A stretch of 19,920 nt of DNA from Thermoplasmata archaeon (GCA_030042955.1 JASHYQ010000078.1:1-19920); one strand, 5' to 3'. Shown: positions 7,438 to 15,303, counted from the stretch's first letter. A program made the numbers and translations. The notes: generated from the sequence alone by a model not told the origin.

Positions 7438-8233
7438 GCTGAGGACCCGTTGCTCGCGCCGCTCCCGCGAGTCGTAGAGGGACCGCCTCCACCACGAGAT
7501 GGAGGGGGATCTCGAGCAGGAACCGCCCCTGGGGACTCTTGCGCACCACCTCGGGCAGCGGAGCTGGTTCCTCCATACGAACGACTACCAATCCCGCCGC
7601 CCGGAGATAACGGACCCACGTCGCGAGGGTCCGGTGATAGGTCAAGGTGTACCCCCAGTCCGACTCGCTGATCTTCCACGGCACCTCGACCGAACGCTCC
7701 TCCCGATAGTTCGAGACCTTGCGCCACACCTGTTCCCGATACAGCTGGCGCTCGACGACCCACATCGACCGGTCGTCCAGGTCGAAGCAGGGATGGCAGA
7801 TCGAGAAGACGAACCGTCCGGTGGGCGAGAGCACCCGCGCCACTTCGCGGATGCTCCCCGCGGCATCTTCGAGGTCCATGAGCGCCATGTTCGACGCGAC
7901 GAGGTCGACGCTGCCGTCAGGGATCCCCGTGAGGCGGGTCGAGTCGCATCGGAGGAAGCGGGCACCGCTCGGGCGTGCCTTCTCGCGTCCCCGAGCTAGA
8001 GCGATACTGGCTCGGGAGGCGTCGACCCCGACCACGGAGCGAGCTCCCGCCCGGGCCCATCGTCGAGTGAGATAGCCGTTCCCGCAGCCGAGGTCGAGGA
8101 TGCGTCGGCCCCGAACGGGACCGACCACCCGAAGGAACGTGGGGTCGACGAGGGCCCGGTGCCAGAGGTCTCCCTCTTCGCCCATCCGGGCGTCCCGCCA
8201 CCGGGCGATCGCATCCCAACCGCGTCGGATCAT
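7316..8233 (-). CDS. Class I SAM-dependent methyltransferase with antisense-derived C-terminal tail
   Basis: A Rossmann-fold methyltransferase. Motif I is RILDLGCGNGYL at about residues 44-55. VVGVDAS is the acidic end of strand 2, DSVDLVASN-like sequence (GSVDLVASNMALMDL) is motif III/IV, and EVARVLSPTGRFVFSICHPCF follows. The region after this resembles methyltransferase_11-type enzymes that methylate small molecules or quinone-like substrates; the substrate cannot be named. The family-like sequence ends near residue 250 (IPLHLVVEA, about base 7484). The frame then runs 55 residues further as an Arg/Ser/Gly-rich stretch that crosses the end of the opposite radical SAM gene, probably after loss of an original stop. 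The ATG at 8233 has a TATA-like box 27 bases upstream. Confidence 0.82.
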   Translation of the reverse strand: MIRRGWDAIARWRDARMGEEGDLWHRALVDPTFLRVVGPVRGRRILDLGCGNGYLTRRWARAGARSVVGVDASRASIALARGREKARPSGARFLRCDSTRLTGIPDGSVDLVASNMALMDLEDAAGSIREVARVLSPTGRFVFSICHPCFDLDDRSMWVVERQLYREQVWRKVSNYREERSVEVPWKISESDWGYTLTYHRTLATWVRYLRAAGLVVVRMEEPAPLPEVVRKSPQGRFLLEIPLHLVVEAVPLRLAGAARATGPQLRARGSRTSGRTSRAAARRSGSRGRMRGTGSARRGPTTGS

Positions 8234-8256
8234 GAAGCCGGCCGTTCTCTCGGGAG

Positions 8257-8266
8257 TTCTTTATCC
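8257..8266 (-). promoter_or_regulatory. TATA-like box of the methyltransferase gene
   Basis: On the minus strand the sequence reads GGATAAAGAA, centred about 27 bases upstream of the ATG at 8233, which would give a leaderless transcript. The same bases read TTCTTTATCC on the plus strand and could also serve as a weak rightward box. Confidence 0.4.
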
Positions 8267-8307
8267 CGTCGCCCGCGAGGGACCGGTCTCCTCAGCCCCC
8301 TCGACGT

Positions 8308-8400
8308 AGGGAGGAAATCCACCCTGGAACCGAGCGCCCGCAGGGCGAGCCCGATGCGGAATGAGGTGGGGCACCCCGGACTCCGTGCGGGGTCCACCTC
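8308..8400. other. Cluster of inverted repeats in a 264-base gap (possible structured RNA)
   Basis: The gap between the methyltransferase start and the beta-helix stop (8234-8497) has no convincing reading frame. Three inverted repeats follow each other: 8308-8325 (AGGGAGG/CCACCCT with one A-A mismatch), 8335-8347 (CGCCC/GGGCG, 3-base loop), and a 13-pair bulged hairpin at 8363-8400. In the last, GAGGTGG pairs with CCACCTC and ACCCCG with CGGGGT around a 9-base loop. A 10-base direct repeat AGGCCGGCGA follows at 8427 and 8454. This could be a small RNA, the 3' UTR structure of the beta-helix gene, or chance in G+C-rich DNA. It does not match RNase P, SRP or tRNA patterns that I know. Confidence 0.35.
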
Positions 8401-8497
8401 CTGGGACGGGGAGGCGGCCGGGCTTGAGGCCGGCGACCGGGTCGGGCGCGGGTAGGCCGGCGAACGCTCGCTTGAAGGAAGTCCCCAGTGTGGACCC

Positions 8498-11257
8498 CTA
8501 GGCTGGAGGTGAGCCCCCGGCCGGCTCACGTCTTCCCGGTGGGGCCGGAGGCTTCCTCCCTCGGCGAATTAAGACGAGCGCGAGGAGGACCGCCAGGACC
8601 ACTGCGGCGACCGTCAGGGAGGCGACCACCGTGCTGCTGGGCCATCCCGAGCCACCGCCCGGCGTTCCCCCCGAGGGGAGGATCGTCACCGTGACCGGCC
8701 CGCTGCCTCGAGTTACAGCGTTCAGGGTGGCGTTCACGAAGAGCGTCTCCGTTCCGCTCGCGAGGTGTGGGGAGAAGGTCACGACCGGCCCGGTCGTCGC
8801 GTTTAGGGTCCCGAGGTCGTTCGCAAGGGACCAGGAGTAGGTCACCCCCGGCGGGCAGGTGGCCGTGCAGACCGCGATGGCCCGGAACGACTCGTTCTCC
8901 CCCGTTTCGACCGTGGCGGGGGACGGCTGGACGACCAACGAAGCGAGGCTCGAGGGCGCCGCGGGCGCAAACACGTAGGCGCCGATGGTCCACGGTCCGG
9001 TGAGGGGCCGCGCGTTCCCGTCGGCGTCGATCGCCGGCACCTGGCCCGCCAGGTTGACCCCGGCCCCGACCAGCGGCGAGGTGGCGTCCATGTGGAGGTT
9101 GAACGTGAAGTTCGTGTCGTTCCCCCAGTCGGTCAGGAAATCCCCGGCGGTCGGCGGCGCGGAGAGCGCGGGCGTGATCTGCACCCAGGGCTGAGGGGTC
9201 CCGGACCCGACGGCGGTGACGGTCCGAACCACCCCGTCGTAATCGTACTCGACGTGGTCCCCGATGCGGAAGGTAGAGTTCACGTGGGGGTTGACGACCG
9301 GGTCCTCGACCTGGAGGGTGACGTTCGAAGCGGTTCCGCCGCTCAGGTAGGCCTCGAAGTCGGGGAAGTTCAGGAACCCGGGGTTCTCGTCCAGGATGCT
9401 GTGCTGGTCGTGCGGGAAGGAGTAGTTCGACGCCACCCACTGGGCGAGGGTCGGCTCCGACCCGTTGTAGCCGATGTCCCCCGCGTACGCGTAGTCGCTC
9501 CCCAGGAGGTTGTAGTCACTCCCGAACGGAGAGAGGCCCGCGGGGTCGAACGAAAAGACGGCGCCCCACCCCGAGGGAATCCAGACCACGTTGTTCCGCA
9601 GGCTGACGTTGGTCACTCCGCCCTGGAAGAGGATCGCCGGACTCTGGTCGAGCGGGGCCATCACGAAGTCGTTGTTGAAGACCCGGACGTCGTTGAGCAG
9701 AGAGCCGGGGTCTGCCGAGATCCGGATGTCCCAGGCGCCGCTGGCCGCGAAGATGTTGTCGTAGATGGTCACGTTCAGGTAGTCGGCGTCCTCGCAGTAG
9801 ATGTCCGCGGTCGCCTCGGGGATGTACCCCGTGTAGGTGTTGCCCAGGATCATCAGGTTCTGGATGACGGCGTAGCTGTTGGAGCCCGCGAAGAGGTAGA
9901 TCCCGTCGCCGTGCCAGCCGGACCAGTAGCCGTTCCGGACATACGGGTAGAAGTCGTGGAGGTGGTTGAAGGCGATCGTGACGTTCACCAGCGCGGCCGC
10001 CGGGATCTCCCCGCTCCCGCCGGCAATCCCCCACGAGACGTTCGAGATGTCGTTCCCCTCGACGAGGGAGTCGTTGTCCTGGCTCAACCCGATTCCCGTG
10101 CCCGCGTCGGAGAGCGTGTTGTTGAGGAGCATCGTATCGGCGTGGTCCGAGACCGAGATGTCGGAGCTCTCCTTCCCGTACATCGGCCCCGTGGTCATGT
10201 TGAAGATCGAGTAGCCGTAGGCGGTCGCCTGGCCCACCGGGTCGCTGTTGGCGGTGTTCCAACCCGGCATCGTGAGGTTCAGGTCCTGGTAGACGCGGAG
10301 GGTGTTGTTGGCCGGCCAGTACGGGCCGAGATAGGCCGAGGCGATGGTGTAATCGTCGGTCCCCCAGCCGACATAGATCTTGTAGTGGGCCAGGGTTCCC
10401 GGTGTCCCAGCGTAGCGGGCCAGGCTGACGTTGGAGTCGGTGAACGAGTAGTTGGTCACGTGGACCGAGGTCCACGCGTTCAGCGACCCCATCACCTCGC
10501 TGTTGTTGTTGACGGCGAGGGCGATCGGCTGCACATCGTGCACCCAGCAGCCCTCCACGGTGATGTTGGAGCCGACCGCGCCGATGTCAATCCCCTGGGG
10601 CCCGTTGCCCCATCCTCCGCCGGTGTCGTTCCAGATGTACCGCTGGTCGCGGATCTCGAAGTGGTCGATCGTGACGTACGACACCCCCACATCCTCGACG
10701 CCGTTCCACGTCTCGCCCCCCTCGAACCCGTACTGGTGGGCCAGCGGGCCGAGGGCCTGCCCCATGCCATCGATGACCGCACGGCCGGTCCCGAACGTCC
10801 CCGCGGAGTTCCCGTCGTACGTGATGGGGCGACCCGGCAGACCGCTCCACGAGATGACGATGGTTCCTTCGTAGACCACCCCGCCCTTGAACACCACCGT
10901 GTCCCCCGGCTGAAGGCTGGTGTTCGCCGGGACCCCGGTCGCCTCCGGGTCGCCCGGAGCATGCTTCCACGGGGTGGATGGAGTGGTGCCGGGGTTGGCA
11001 TCCGACCCTTCCGAGAAGTCCACGTAGTAGGTGGTCCCGGCCCCGCCCCTCGGAACCGAGGGCGTGTCGGTCGGAACGCTCACGGGTACGGGAGCTACTA
11101 GCGTAGGGGCCGCCCCGGGCGCGCTCGCCGCCACTTCGGAGTGGGTCCCGGCTAGGGGACTATCCCCGGCTCCCAGGGTCAGTAGGACCACGACGACCAG
11201 CGAACCCAGAACCACCCCGACCGGGAGATGGCGGCAGCCGTTGCTCCATCGGTGCAT
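8498..11257 (-). CDS. Secreted right-handed beta-helix surface protein with C-terminal membrane anchor
   Basis: This is an exported protein of about 919 residues. It has a signal-type hydrophobic segment at 11-29, then a low-complexity Ala/Pro/Val stretch. TTYYVDFSEGSDANPGT (from about 75) and a PWKHAPGD-like follow-on are the usual entry to DUF1565/pectate-lyase-like parallel beta-helices. The long middle is rich in Asn, Asp, Val and Ile with many N-x-S/T sequons, consistent with a glycosylated extracellular solenoid. An Ig-like domain spans about 770-860, then a Gly/Pro-rich hinge, a transmembrane helix at 877-897 and RRGRK. Such helices bind or cleave polysaccharides, but no catalytic residues can be assigned. 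I chose ATG 11257 because it places the signal at the N terminus; the frame stays open upstream to 11476. Confidence 0.82.
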   Translation of the reverse strand: MHRWSNGCRHLPVGVVLGSLVVVVLLTLGAGDSPLAGTHSEVAASAPGAAPTLVAPVPVSVPTDTPSVPRGGAGTTYYVDFSEGSDANPGTTPSTPWKHAPGDPEATGVPANTSLQPGDTVVFKGGVVYEGTIVISWSGLPGRPITYDGNSAGTFGTGRAVIDGMGQALGPLAHQYGFEGGETWNGVEDVGVSYVTIDHFEIRDQRYIWNDTGGGWGNGPQGIDIGAVGSNITVEGCWVHDVQPIALAVNNNSEVMGSLNAWTSVHVTNYSFTDSNVSLARYAGTPGTLAHYKIYVGWGTDDYTIASAYLGPYWPANNTLRVYQDLNLTMPGWNTANSDPVGQATAYGYSIFNMTTGPMYGKESSDISVSDHADTMLLNNTLSDAGTGIGLSQDNDSLVEGNDISNVSWGIAGGSGEIPAAALVNVTIAFNHLHDFYPYVRNGYWSGWHGDGIYLFAGSNSYAVIQNLMILGNTYTGYIPEATADIYCEDADYLNVTIYDNIFAASGAWDIRISADPGSLLNDVRVFNNDFVMAPLDQSPAILFQGGVTNVSLRNNVVWIPSGWGAVFSFDPAGLSPFGSDYNLLGSDYAYAGDIGYNGSEPTLAQWVASNYSFPHDQHSILDENPGFLNFPDFEAYLSGGTASNVTLQVEDPVVNPHVNSTFRIGDHVEYDYDGVVRTVTAVGSGTPQPWVQITPALSAPPTAGDFLTDWGNDTNFTFNLHMDATSPLVGAGVNLAGQVPAIDADGNARPLTGPWTIGAYVFAPAAPSSLASLVVQPSPATVETGENESFRAIAVCTATCPPGVTYSWSLANDLGTLNATTGPVVTFSPHLASGTETLFVNATLNAVTRGSGPVTVTILPSGGTPGGGSGWPSSTVVASLTVAAVVLAVLLALVLIRRGRKPPAPPGRREPAGGSPPA

Positions 11258-11395
11258 CGTGGGCCATCCCAGCCCCTTCCCATCGCCGGCCTCGCGGGGG
11301 AAGCGCGCGGGAGTTCCTCCCGGGCGCCATCCCATCGGGGACGGGAGGTCGACGAGGAAGCGCGGGCTCTTTCCTGCAATCTGCGCCGTCTTCCC

Positions 11396-11406
11396 CCTTA
11401 TTTGTT
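11396..11406 (-). promoter_or_regulatory. A/T-rich candidate promoter upstream of the beta-helix gene
   Basis: The minus strand reads ACAAATAAGGG, the only A/T-rich block between the beta-helix start and the next gene. If it is the TATA box, the transcript would have an untranslated leader of roughly 115 bases before ATG 11257. It is a weak match. Confidence 0.25.
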
Positions 11407-11489
11407 GTGGCGACCCCGGGAGCTCCGTTCGGGGTCGCCGCCGGCCCCGGTAGGGGCTCCGTTCTCCGAGCCGCACTCCCCGGGTTTAA

Positions 11490-11924
11490 TCAGCTTACGG
11501 AGAGCGTGATCGTCAGCGGCCCGTCGTAGCTGGTCGCGGGAGCCTGCACCGTCACGTTGGCGTACTGGATCGGCTGGTTGGTGACCGAGAAGCTGACGAG
11601 TTGGAACGGCGCGTTGACGCTCGCCCCGCTCAACTGGTAGCAGATGAAGTTGCAGGTAAGGGTCAGCGTGACCGCCTGGGAACCGTGGAGGGAGAACCCG
11701 GGGGAGGTCGTCAAGAGTCCGCCTTCCGCATACCAGCTCACGGAGGTCACGCGGACCGTCACGGCACCGGCGTCATACGCTGCCACATCCGCCGCGACGA
11801 ACCCGATCAGGACGAGCACGGCCAGCACCAGGATCACGGCGACCCACGGGGTCCGAGTCCGTTGGAGCCGGCGGAGTCCCACCTGGTCATACGCGCCGTA
11901 GAAGGTCGCCACCGAGTCGTGCAC
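11490..11924 (-). CDS. Small N-terminally anchored exported protein
   Basis: I do not recognise the family. The 144-residue product has a short polar N terminus containing Arg-Arg and further basic residues (RRLQRTRTPW). One strong transmembrane segment lies at about 27-45, followed by an outside domain of about 95 residues. That domain is beta-rich in appearance (alternating Val/Thr/Ser strands) and contains a CNFIC pair that could form a disulfide. The topology resembles archaeal pilin-like or anchored surface proteins, but no class III signal cleavage motif is evident. It starts at GTG 11924; a GTG four codons later is possible. It lies upstream of and codirectional with the beta-helix gene, 232 bases away, so a shared surface role is plausible but unproven. 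Confidence 0.65.
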   Translation of the reverse strand: MHDSVATFYGAYDQVGLRRLQRTRTPWVAVILVLAVLVLIGFVAADVAAYDAGAVTVRVTSVSWYAEGGLLTTSPGFSLHGSQAVTLTLTCNFICYQLSGASVNAPFQLVSFSVTNQPIQYANVTVQAPATSYDGPLTITLSVS

Positions 11925-12086
11925 GGCTCACGCCTCGGCGAGCGTTCGCCACGCGCAGCCTGCGGGTAGCGGCAACGGCTTTCGGGTCACCAGCACGATG
12001 TCCTGATGGACGGGACGCATCCCGGCTGGACCTTTACATGCGAGCTCCCTCTACTTGAGGGTGCGGTCGGAACGGAGTCGAGGTCG

Positions 12087-12500
12087 TTACTTCTTGCGAC
12101 CGGAGCGAGGACGTGGTCGGGCGCGAGGTCGGGCGGGCATCGCAGGCTCGAACATGGCGATCAGATTCCCTTCTGGGTCGGCGCCGATGAAGCTCCATCC
12201 CCGGTCAGGAACCTCCATCTTGCCGACGACCTCAGTTCCCCCTGCCGCCTTGAACGTCTGGATCGCGGGGTCCATCTTGGCCACCTGGATGTAGTTGCGA
12301 GGGCGGTCGTCCGGTCCCGCCTTCTGGTACATGCCCCCTCCGACGCTCTTCCCCCGCGGTCCCGTGGTGACCAGCCAGTACTCCATCCCCGGGACGGGGG
12401 CCTTCTGGACCTTCCACCCGAAGACCTGCTCATAGAATCTGGCGAGTTTCTCCACGTCGGACGCCGGGATCTCGAAATGGACAATGGTGTGGACTACCAT
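12087..12500 (-). CDS. VOC/glyoxalase-fold protein
   Basis: The product is 137 residues and carries one vicinal-oxygen-chelate domain. It opens with VHTIVHFEIP, then ASDVEKLARFYEQVFGWKV, the standard first beta-alpha-beta unit. It ends with DRGWSFIGADPEGNLIAMFEP, where the final Glu is the usual metal ligand and His8 is a candidate N-terminal ligand. The family includes glyoxalases, dioxygenases and resistance proteins; this member resembles the generic VOC proteins whose substrates are unknown. A basic tail (RPRARPRPRSGRKK) follows the domain. The ATG at 12500 has a TATA-like CTTAATCC on the minus strand at about 12530-12537. It is divergent from the decarboxylase gene across a 161-base spacer. 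Confidence 0.85.
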   Translation of the reverse strand: MVVHTIVHFEIPASDVEKLARFYEQVFGWKVQKAPVPGMEYWLVTTGPRGKSVGGGMYQKAGPDDRPRNYIQVAKMDPAIQTFKAAGGTEVVGKMEVPDRGWSFIGADPEGNLIAMFEPAMPARPRARPRPRSGRKK

Positions 12501-12529
12501 GGCGTGTTCCCGAGCGGGCGAGAGAACTA

Positions 12530-12538
12530 GGGATTAAG
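12530..12538 (-). promoter_or_regulatory. TATA-like box of the VOC gene
   Basis: The minus strand reads TCTTAATCC about 30 bases upstream of the ATG at 12500, in otherwise G+C-rich sequence. The spacing fits a short-leader or leaderless transcript. Confidence 0.35.
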
Positions 12539-12661
12539 AATGCGACCCCCGTAAACTCCGGCCCCCCTCCGCGAACCCCGTTGCAGGGTGCCGGGGCGGA
12601 CTTCGAGCCCTCCCATGCTCCTAAAGGGAGCTGGGCCTCCACGAGACCGAGGACCCAAGTC

Positions 12662-14011
12662 ATGGAGACCCTCCTGAGAGAGACGGCGGAACGGGCAGCG
12701 ACCTACCTTGAGGGACTGAAGGAGCGGACCGTGTTTCCGAGGTCGGACGATCTCCACCGACTGGACGAGCTCGCGGGCCCCCTGCCCGAGCGGGGAGAGG
12801 AGCCCGCCGCGGTCTTAGCCCAACTCGACCGGTACGGCTCCCCTGCGACCGTCGCTTCCGCCGGTGGCCGGTATTTCGGGTTCGTGATCGGCAGCGCCCT
12901 TCCCGCGGCGCTGGCCGCGAATTGGCTCGCCGGTGCGTGGAACCAGAACGTGGGACTCGAGGTTGCGTCGCCGGTCGGCACGCGCCTCGAGCGCGTAGCG
13001 CTCGGTTGGGTTCAGGACCTCCTTGGGCTGCCACCGAGCGCCCAGGGAGCCTTCGTGACTGGCGCCACCATGGCCAACTTCTCCGCCCTCGCAGCGGCGC
13101 GGCACGCGGTCCTCGAGAAGGCCGGCTGGGATGTGGAGGCTCGGGGCCTTTTCGGCGCTCCACCGGTCACGGTGGTGGTAGGAGAAGAGGTTCATGTCAC
13201 GCTGCTCAAGGCGCTCTCCCTGCTCGGCTTCGGCCGCGACCGGGTCGTGCGGGTTCCGACGGACGGACAAGGTCGGATGCGGGCGGACCAGCTCGGAGAA
13301 TTGAGTGGACCGACCATCGTGTGCATCCAGGCCGGCAACGTCAACACCGGCGCGTTCGACCCGGCCACCGCGGTCTGCGAGCGAGCCCACTCGGCCGGGG
13401 CTTGGGTCCACGTGGATGGCGCATTCGGTCTCTGGGCCCACGCGGCCCCCAGCCGGCGCCATCTGACGGCGGGGGTCGAGAACGGGGACTCCTGGGCCGT
13501 CGACGCTCACAAGTGGCTCAACGTGCCCTACGATAGCGGGATGACCTTTGTTCGCGACGGCCGCCACCTGAGGGCTGCGATGGCCGGGGCGGCGGGGGCT
13601 TCCTATCTGCCGGTCTCTGACCGAGGCGAACCGACCGAGTTCGCCCCCGAGCTCTCTCGCCGGGCCCGCGGCGTCGACGCATGGGCCGCGCTGAAGAGCC
13701 TCGGACGCTCGGGGATGGCTGACCTGGTCGAGCGGTGCTGCCTCCACGCGAACCGGCTAGCGGAGCGACTCCGGGCGGGAGGCCATCGGATCCTGAACGA
13801 CGTCGTCCTGAACCAGGTCCTCGTCTCCTTCGGCAGCGACGAGCAGACCCTTCGGGTCATCGAGGCGGTTCAACGGGACGGGACCTGCTGGTGCGGGGGC
13901 ACGGTCTGGCACGGGACCCGCGCGATGAGGGTCAGCGTAAGCTCGTGGGCCACGACGACGGAGGACATCGACCGATGCGCCGCGGCGATCCTCCGCCTCG
14001 CGGCGCCTTAG
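12662..14011 (+). CDS. PLP-dependent group II (glutamate/aromatic-type) decarboxylase
   Basis: This is a fold-type I PLP enzyme of the pyridoxal-dependent decarboxylase family, about 449 residues. The cofactor site is clear: VHVDGAFGLWA with Asp252, which pairs with the pyridine nitrogen, and SWAVDAHKWLN with Lys284, the Schiff-base lysine. GGRYFGFVIGSALPAALAAN and FVTGATMANFSALAAAR are typical of a branch common in bacteria. The substrate cannot be fixed from sequence; aspartate, glutamate, diaminobutyrate and aromatic amino acids are all used in the family. I chose ATG 12662 because GAGGA at 12649-12653 precedes it at an 8-base spacing and it begins at the normal N terminus. The frame is open back to 12581 without family-like sequence. 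The bacterial resemblance suggests horizontal gain. Confidence 0.87.
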   Translation: METLLRETAERAATYLEGLKERTVFPRSDDLHRLDELAGPLPERGEEPAAVLAQLDRYGSPATVASAGGRYFGFVIGSALPAALAANWLAGAWNQNVGLEVASPVGTRLERVALGWVQDLLGLPPSAQGAFVTGATMANFSALAAARHAVLEKAGWDVEARGLFGAPPVTVVVGEEVHVTLLKALSLLGFGRDRVVRVPTDGQGRMRADQLGELSGPTIVCIQAGNVNTGAFDPATAVCERAHSAGAWVHVDGAFGLWAHAAPSRRHLTAGVENGDSWAVDAHKWLNVPYDSGMTFVRDGRHLRAAMAGAAGASYLPVSDRGEPTEFAPELSRRARGVDAWAALKSLGRSGMADLVERCCLHANRLAERLRAGGHRILNDVVLNQVLVSFGSDEQTLRVIEAVQRDGTCWCGGTVWHGTRAMRVSVSSWATTTEDIDRCAAAILRLAAP

Positions 14012-14027
14012 GGCCTCCGCCGGATGG

Positions 14028-14612
14028 CTACCGCTCCAACGAATCGCGGCTCGGCTCGAGGGCGGAGCGCTGGAGCTCCTCGCGAACGTAGTCCATCCGT
14101 CCCCGGATCGTCGCCTCGGTTCCGAAGCGGCGCGCGATGGCCTCGACACCTTCCAGCCGGTCGGCGGAGAGACCGTCGATCACGTTGGTCAGGATCTTCT
14201 CGGCGTAGGCGCGCCAGCGTTTCGTGAGCAACCGAGTGTACCAGACCGCTTCCGGACTGGCGTAGCGGACCCCCTCGGTCTCCGAGGACGCCTCCTCGAC
14301 GAGGTAGTCGAAGAACTCCTGCCCGGTCTTCTTCCCGGAGAACGCTCCCGAGTCCACCACGTCGAGGGGGATCCCCTGATGGGAGACGATCCCGAACCGG
14401 GTGACCTGGTCGGCTTCCCAGGCCAGCGTCAGACCGGCGTCGCCGCTGAGACGCCGGACCGCGTCTCGGTAGTCGGTGGTGGTGACCATCACGTCGACGT
14501 CGCGCGTCGCGGTCGCGGCCTCCAGGGCGACCGCCTTCCCGCCCACGATCACGTAGCCGATGCCGTGGCGCCGGAGGATCTCGTCCGCCGCTTCGACCGC
14601 GGGGTCCTTCAT
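14028..14612 (-). CDS. Nucleotidyltransferase-fold protein (possible toxin of a TA-like pair)
   Basis: The product is 194 residues with a minimal nucleotidyltransferase core. YVIVGGKAVALEAATATRDVDVMV contains the GG at 24-25 and the catalytic D-x-D at 38 and 40, and IPLDVVD supplies a probable third Asp at 84. This resembles DUF6036/AbiEii-type stand-alone transferases rather than CCA or poly(A) enzymes. A helical C-terminal half follows. All three carboxylates are present, so it is probably active; nucleotide and target are unknown. Its ATG overlaps the preceding gene's stop as ATGA (14609-14612), so the two are translationally coupled. Genes of this type often form type IV toxin-antitoxin or abortive-infection pairs, which is inference here. 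Confidence 0.75.
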   Translation of the reverse strand: MKDPAVEAADEILRRHGIGYVIVGGKAVALEAATATRDVDVMVTTTDYRDAVRRLSGDAGLTLAWEADQVTRFGIVSHQGIPLDVVDSGAFSGKKTGQEFFDYLVEEASSETEGVRYASPEAVWYTRLLTKRWRAYAEKILTNVIDGLSADRLEGVEAIARRFGTEATIRGRMDYVREELQRSALEPSRDSLER

Positions 14613-15175
14613 GCGGCCTCCGCGAGCGGGGGATTGTTACGCTCGACCCAGCGCAGGTCCTCGAGGGGCAGGGGTCGTCCCACCTTGGGAAGGGCCGGCG
14701 CGAACTCCTGGAGGCGCACCTTGGTCGCCGGTCCCTCGAGGCCTTCGTTACGGACCCGACGGTAGAGCTCGTTCGGGTCGAGACGAGAACGGTTTCGGAG
14801 GGCGACGAGTCGGGCAGCCAGCGGGTCGAAGCGTAACAGGAAGGTCACGAGCTCGACCATCCCTGGCTCGCGGAGGGCGTCCTCGTCCTTCACGGGGAGG
14901 ATCCGGTAGTCCGACGTGATCTTCCGCGAGAGCTTCTCGGAGACCGCGAGCCAGGGCCGGAACGTCACGGGATAGCCGCTTTTCGTCACCCATTCCGAGG
15001 TCAGGAGAAGCGCCGGAACCCGATGACGCCGGAGCCGCACCACGTCCCGGGGGGTGCGCACCCGGGGACGGTACTCCCGAGGGGGCCGACCGCGATGCCG
15101 CGGGATGGTGGCCTGCATCTCGGGAGGGAGGGGGCGCTCTCCGGGCTCGCGGCGGAGGCTCTCTTCGATGCGCAC
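14609..15175 (-). CDS. Uncharacterised protein, first gene of the nucleotidyltransferase pair
   Basis: I do not recognise this 188-residue protein. The first 55 residues are very basic and Pro/Arg-rich (IPRHRGRPPREYRPRVRTP), which suggests nucleic-acid contact or an extended arm. The middle contains a compact region, VPALLLTSEWVTKSGYPV, then LAVSEKLSRKITSDYRILP. The C-terminal part is helical and charged (DPLAARLVALRNRSRLDPNELYRRVR). No membrane segment or signal is seen. It starts at GTG 15175, placed by a strong TATA box 27 bases upstream, and ends in a 4-base overlap with the nucleotidyltransferase gene. The first position suits an antitoxin or regulator, but no winged-helix AbiEi signature is visible, so this is only a positional guess. 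Confidence 0.65.
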   Translation of the reverse strand: MRIEESLRREPGERPLPPEMQATIPRHRGRPPREYRPRVRTPRDVVRLRRHRVPALLLTSEWVTKSGYPVTFRPWLAVSEKLSRKITSDYRILPVKDEDALREPGMVELVTFLLRFDPLAARLVALRNRSRLDPNELYRRVRNEGLEGPATKVRLQEFAPALPKVGRPLPLEDLRWVERNNPPLAEAA

Positions 15176-15197
15176 GTTCGTGAAATTGCCTCCTAAG

Positions 15198-15208
15198 TAT
15201 TTATATTA
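15198..15208 (-). promoter_or_regulatory. Strong TATA box of the nucleotidyltransferase pair
   Basis: The minus strand reads TAATATAAATA, close to the archaeal TATA consensus and the most A/T-rich block in the right half of the window. It is centred 27-28 bases upstream of the GTG at 15175, so the transcript should be leaderless. An AGGAGG lies between box and start at about 15189-15194; with this geometry it would not be transcribed. Confidence 0.75.
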
Positions 15209-15303
15209 TCTTGCCAACCCTGGACGAGTTCGAGGGAAGCCGCCACCCATTCCCCTCGCCGAGCTCCCGCTCGGGATTGAGGCGCCGTGCGAAGGCAGGA
15301 CGG

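Noticed and set aside
8308..8325. GGGAGGAAATCC on the plus strand, similar to the RNase P CR-I segment
   Set aside because: It lacks one base of the motif, and no CR-V-like sequence follows in the gap. Better explained as a simple hairpin.
9092..11101. A 669-codon open frame on the plus strand
   Set aside because: It is antisense to the beta-helix gene and made of repeated Val-Val-Asp/Arg-Asp-Val strings with no domain. The opposite strand has a signal, sequons and an anchor.
11258..11476. Upstream extension of the beta-helix protein by 73 residues
   Set aside because: It would bury the signal segment in the interior. The sequence is basic and low in complexity, and a candidate promoter lies inside it.
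12006..12530. A 174-codon plus-strand frame
   Set aside because: It lies almost entirely antisense to the VOC-fold gene, which has clear motifs and a promoter box.
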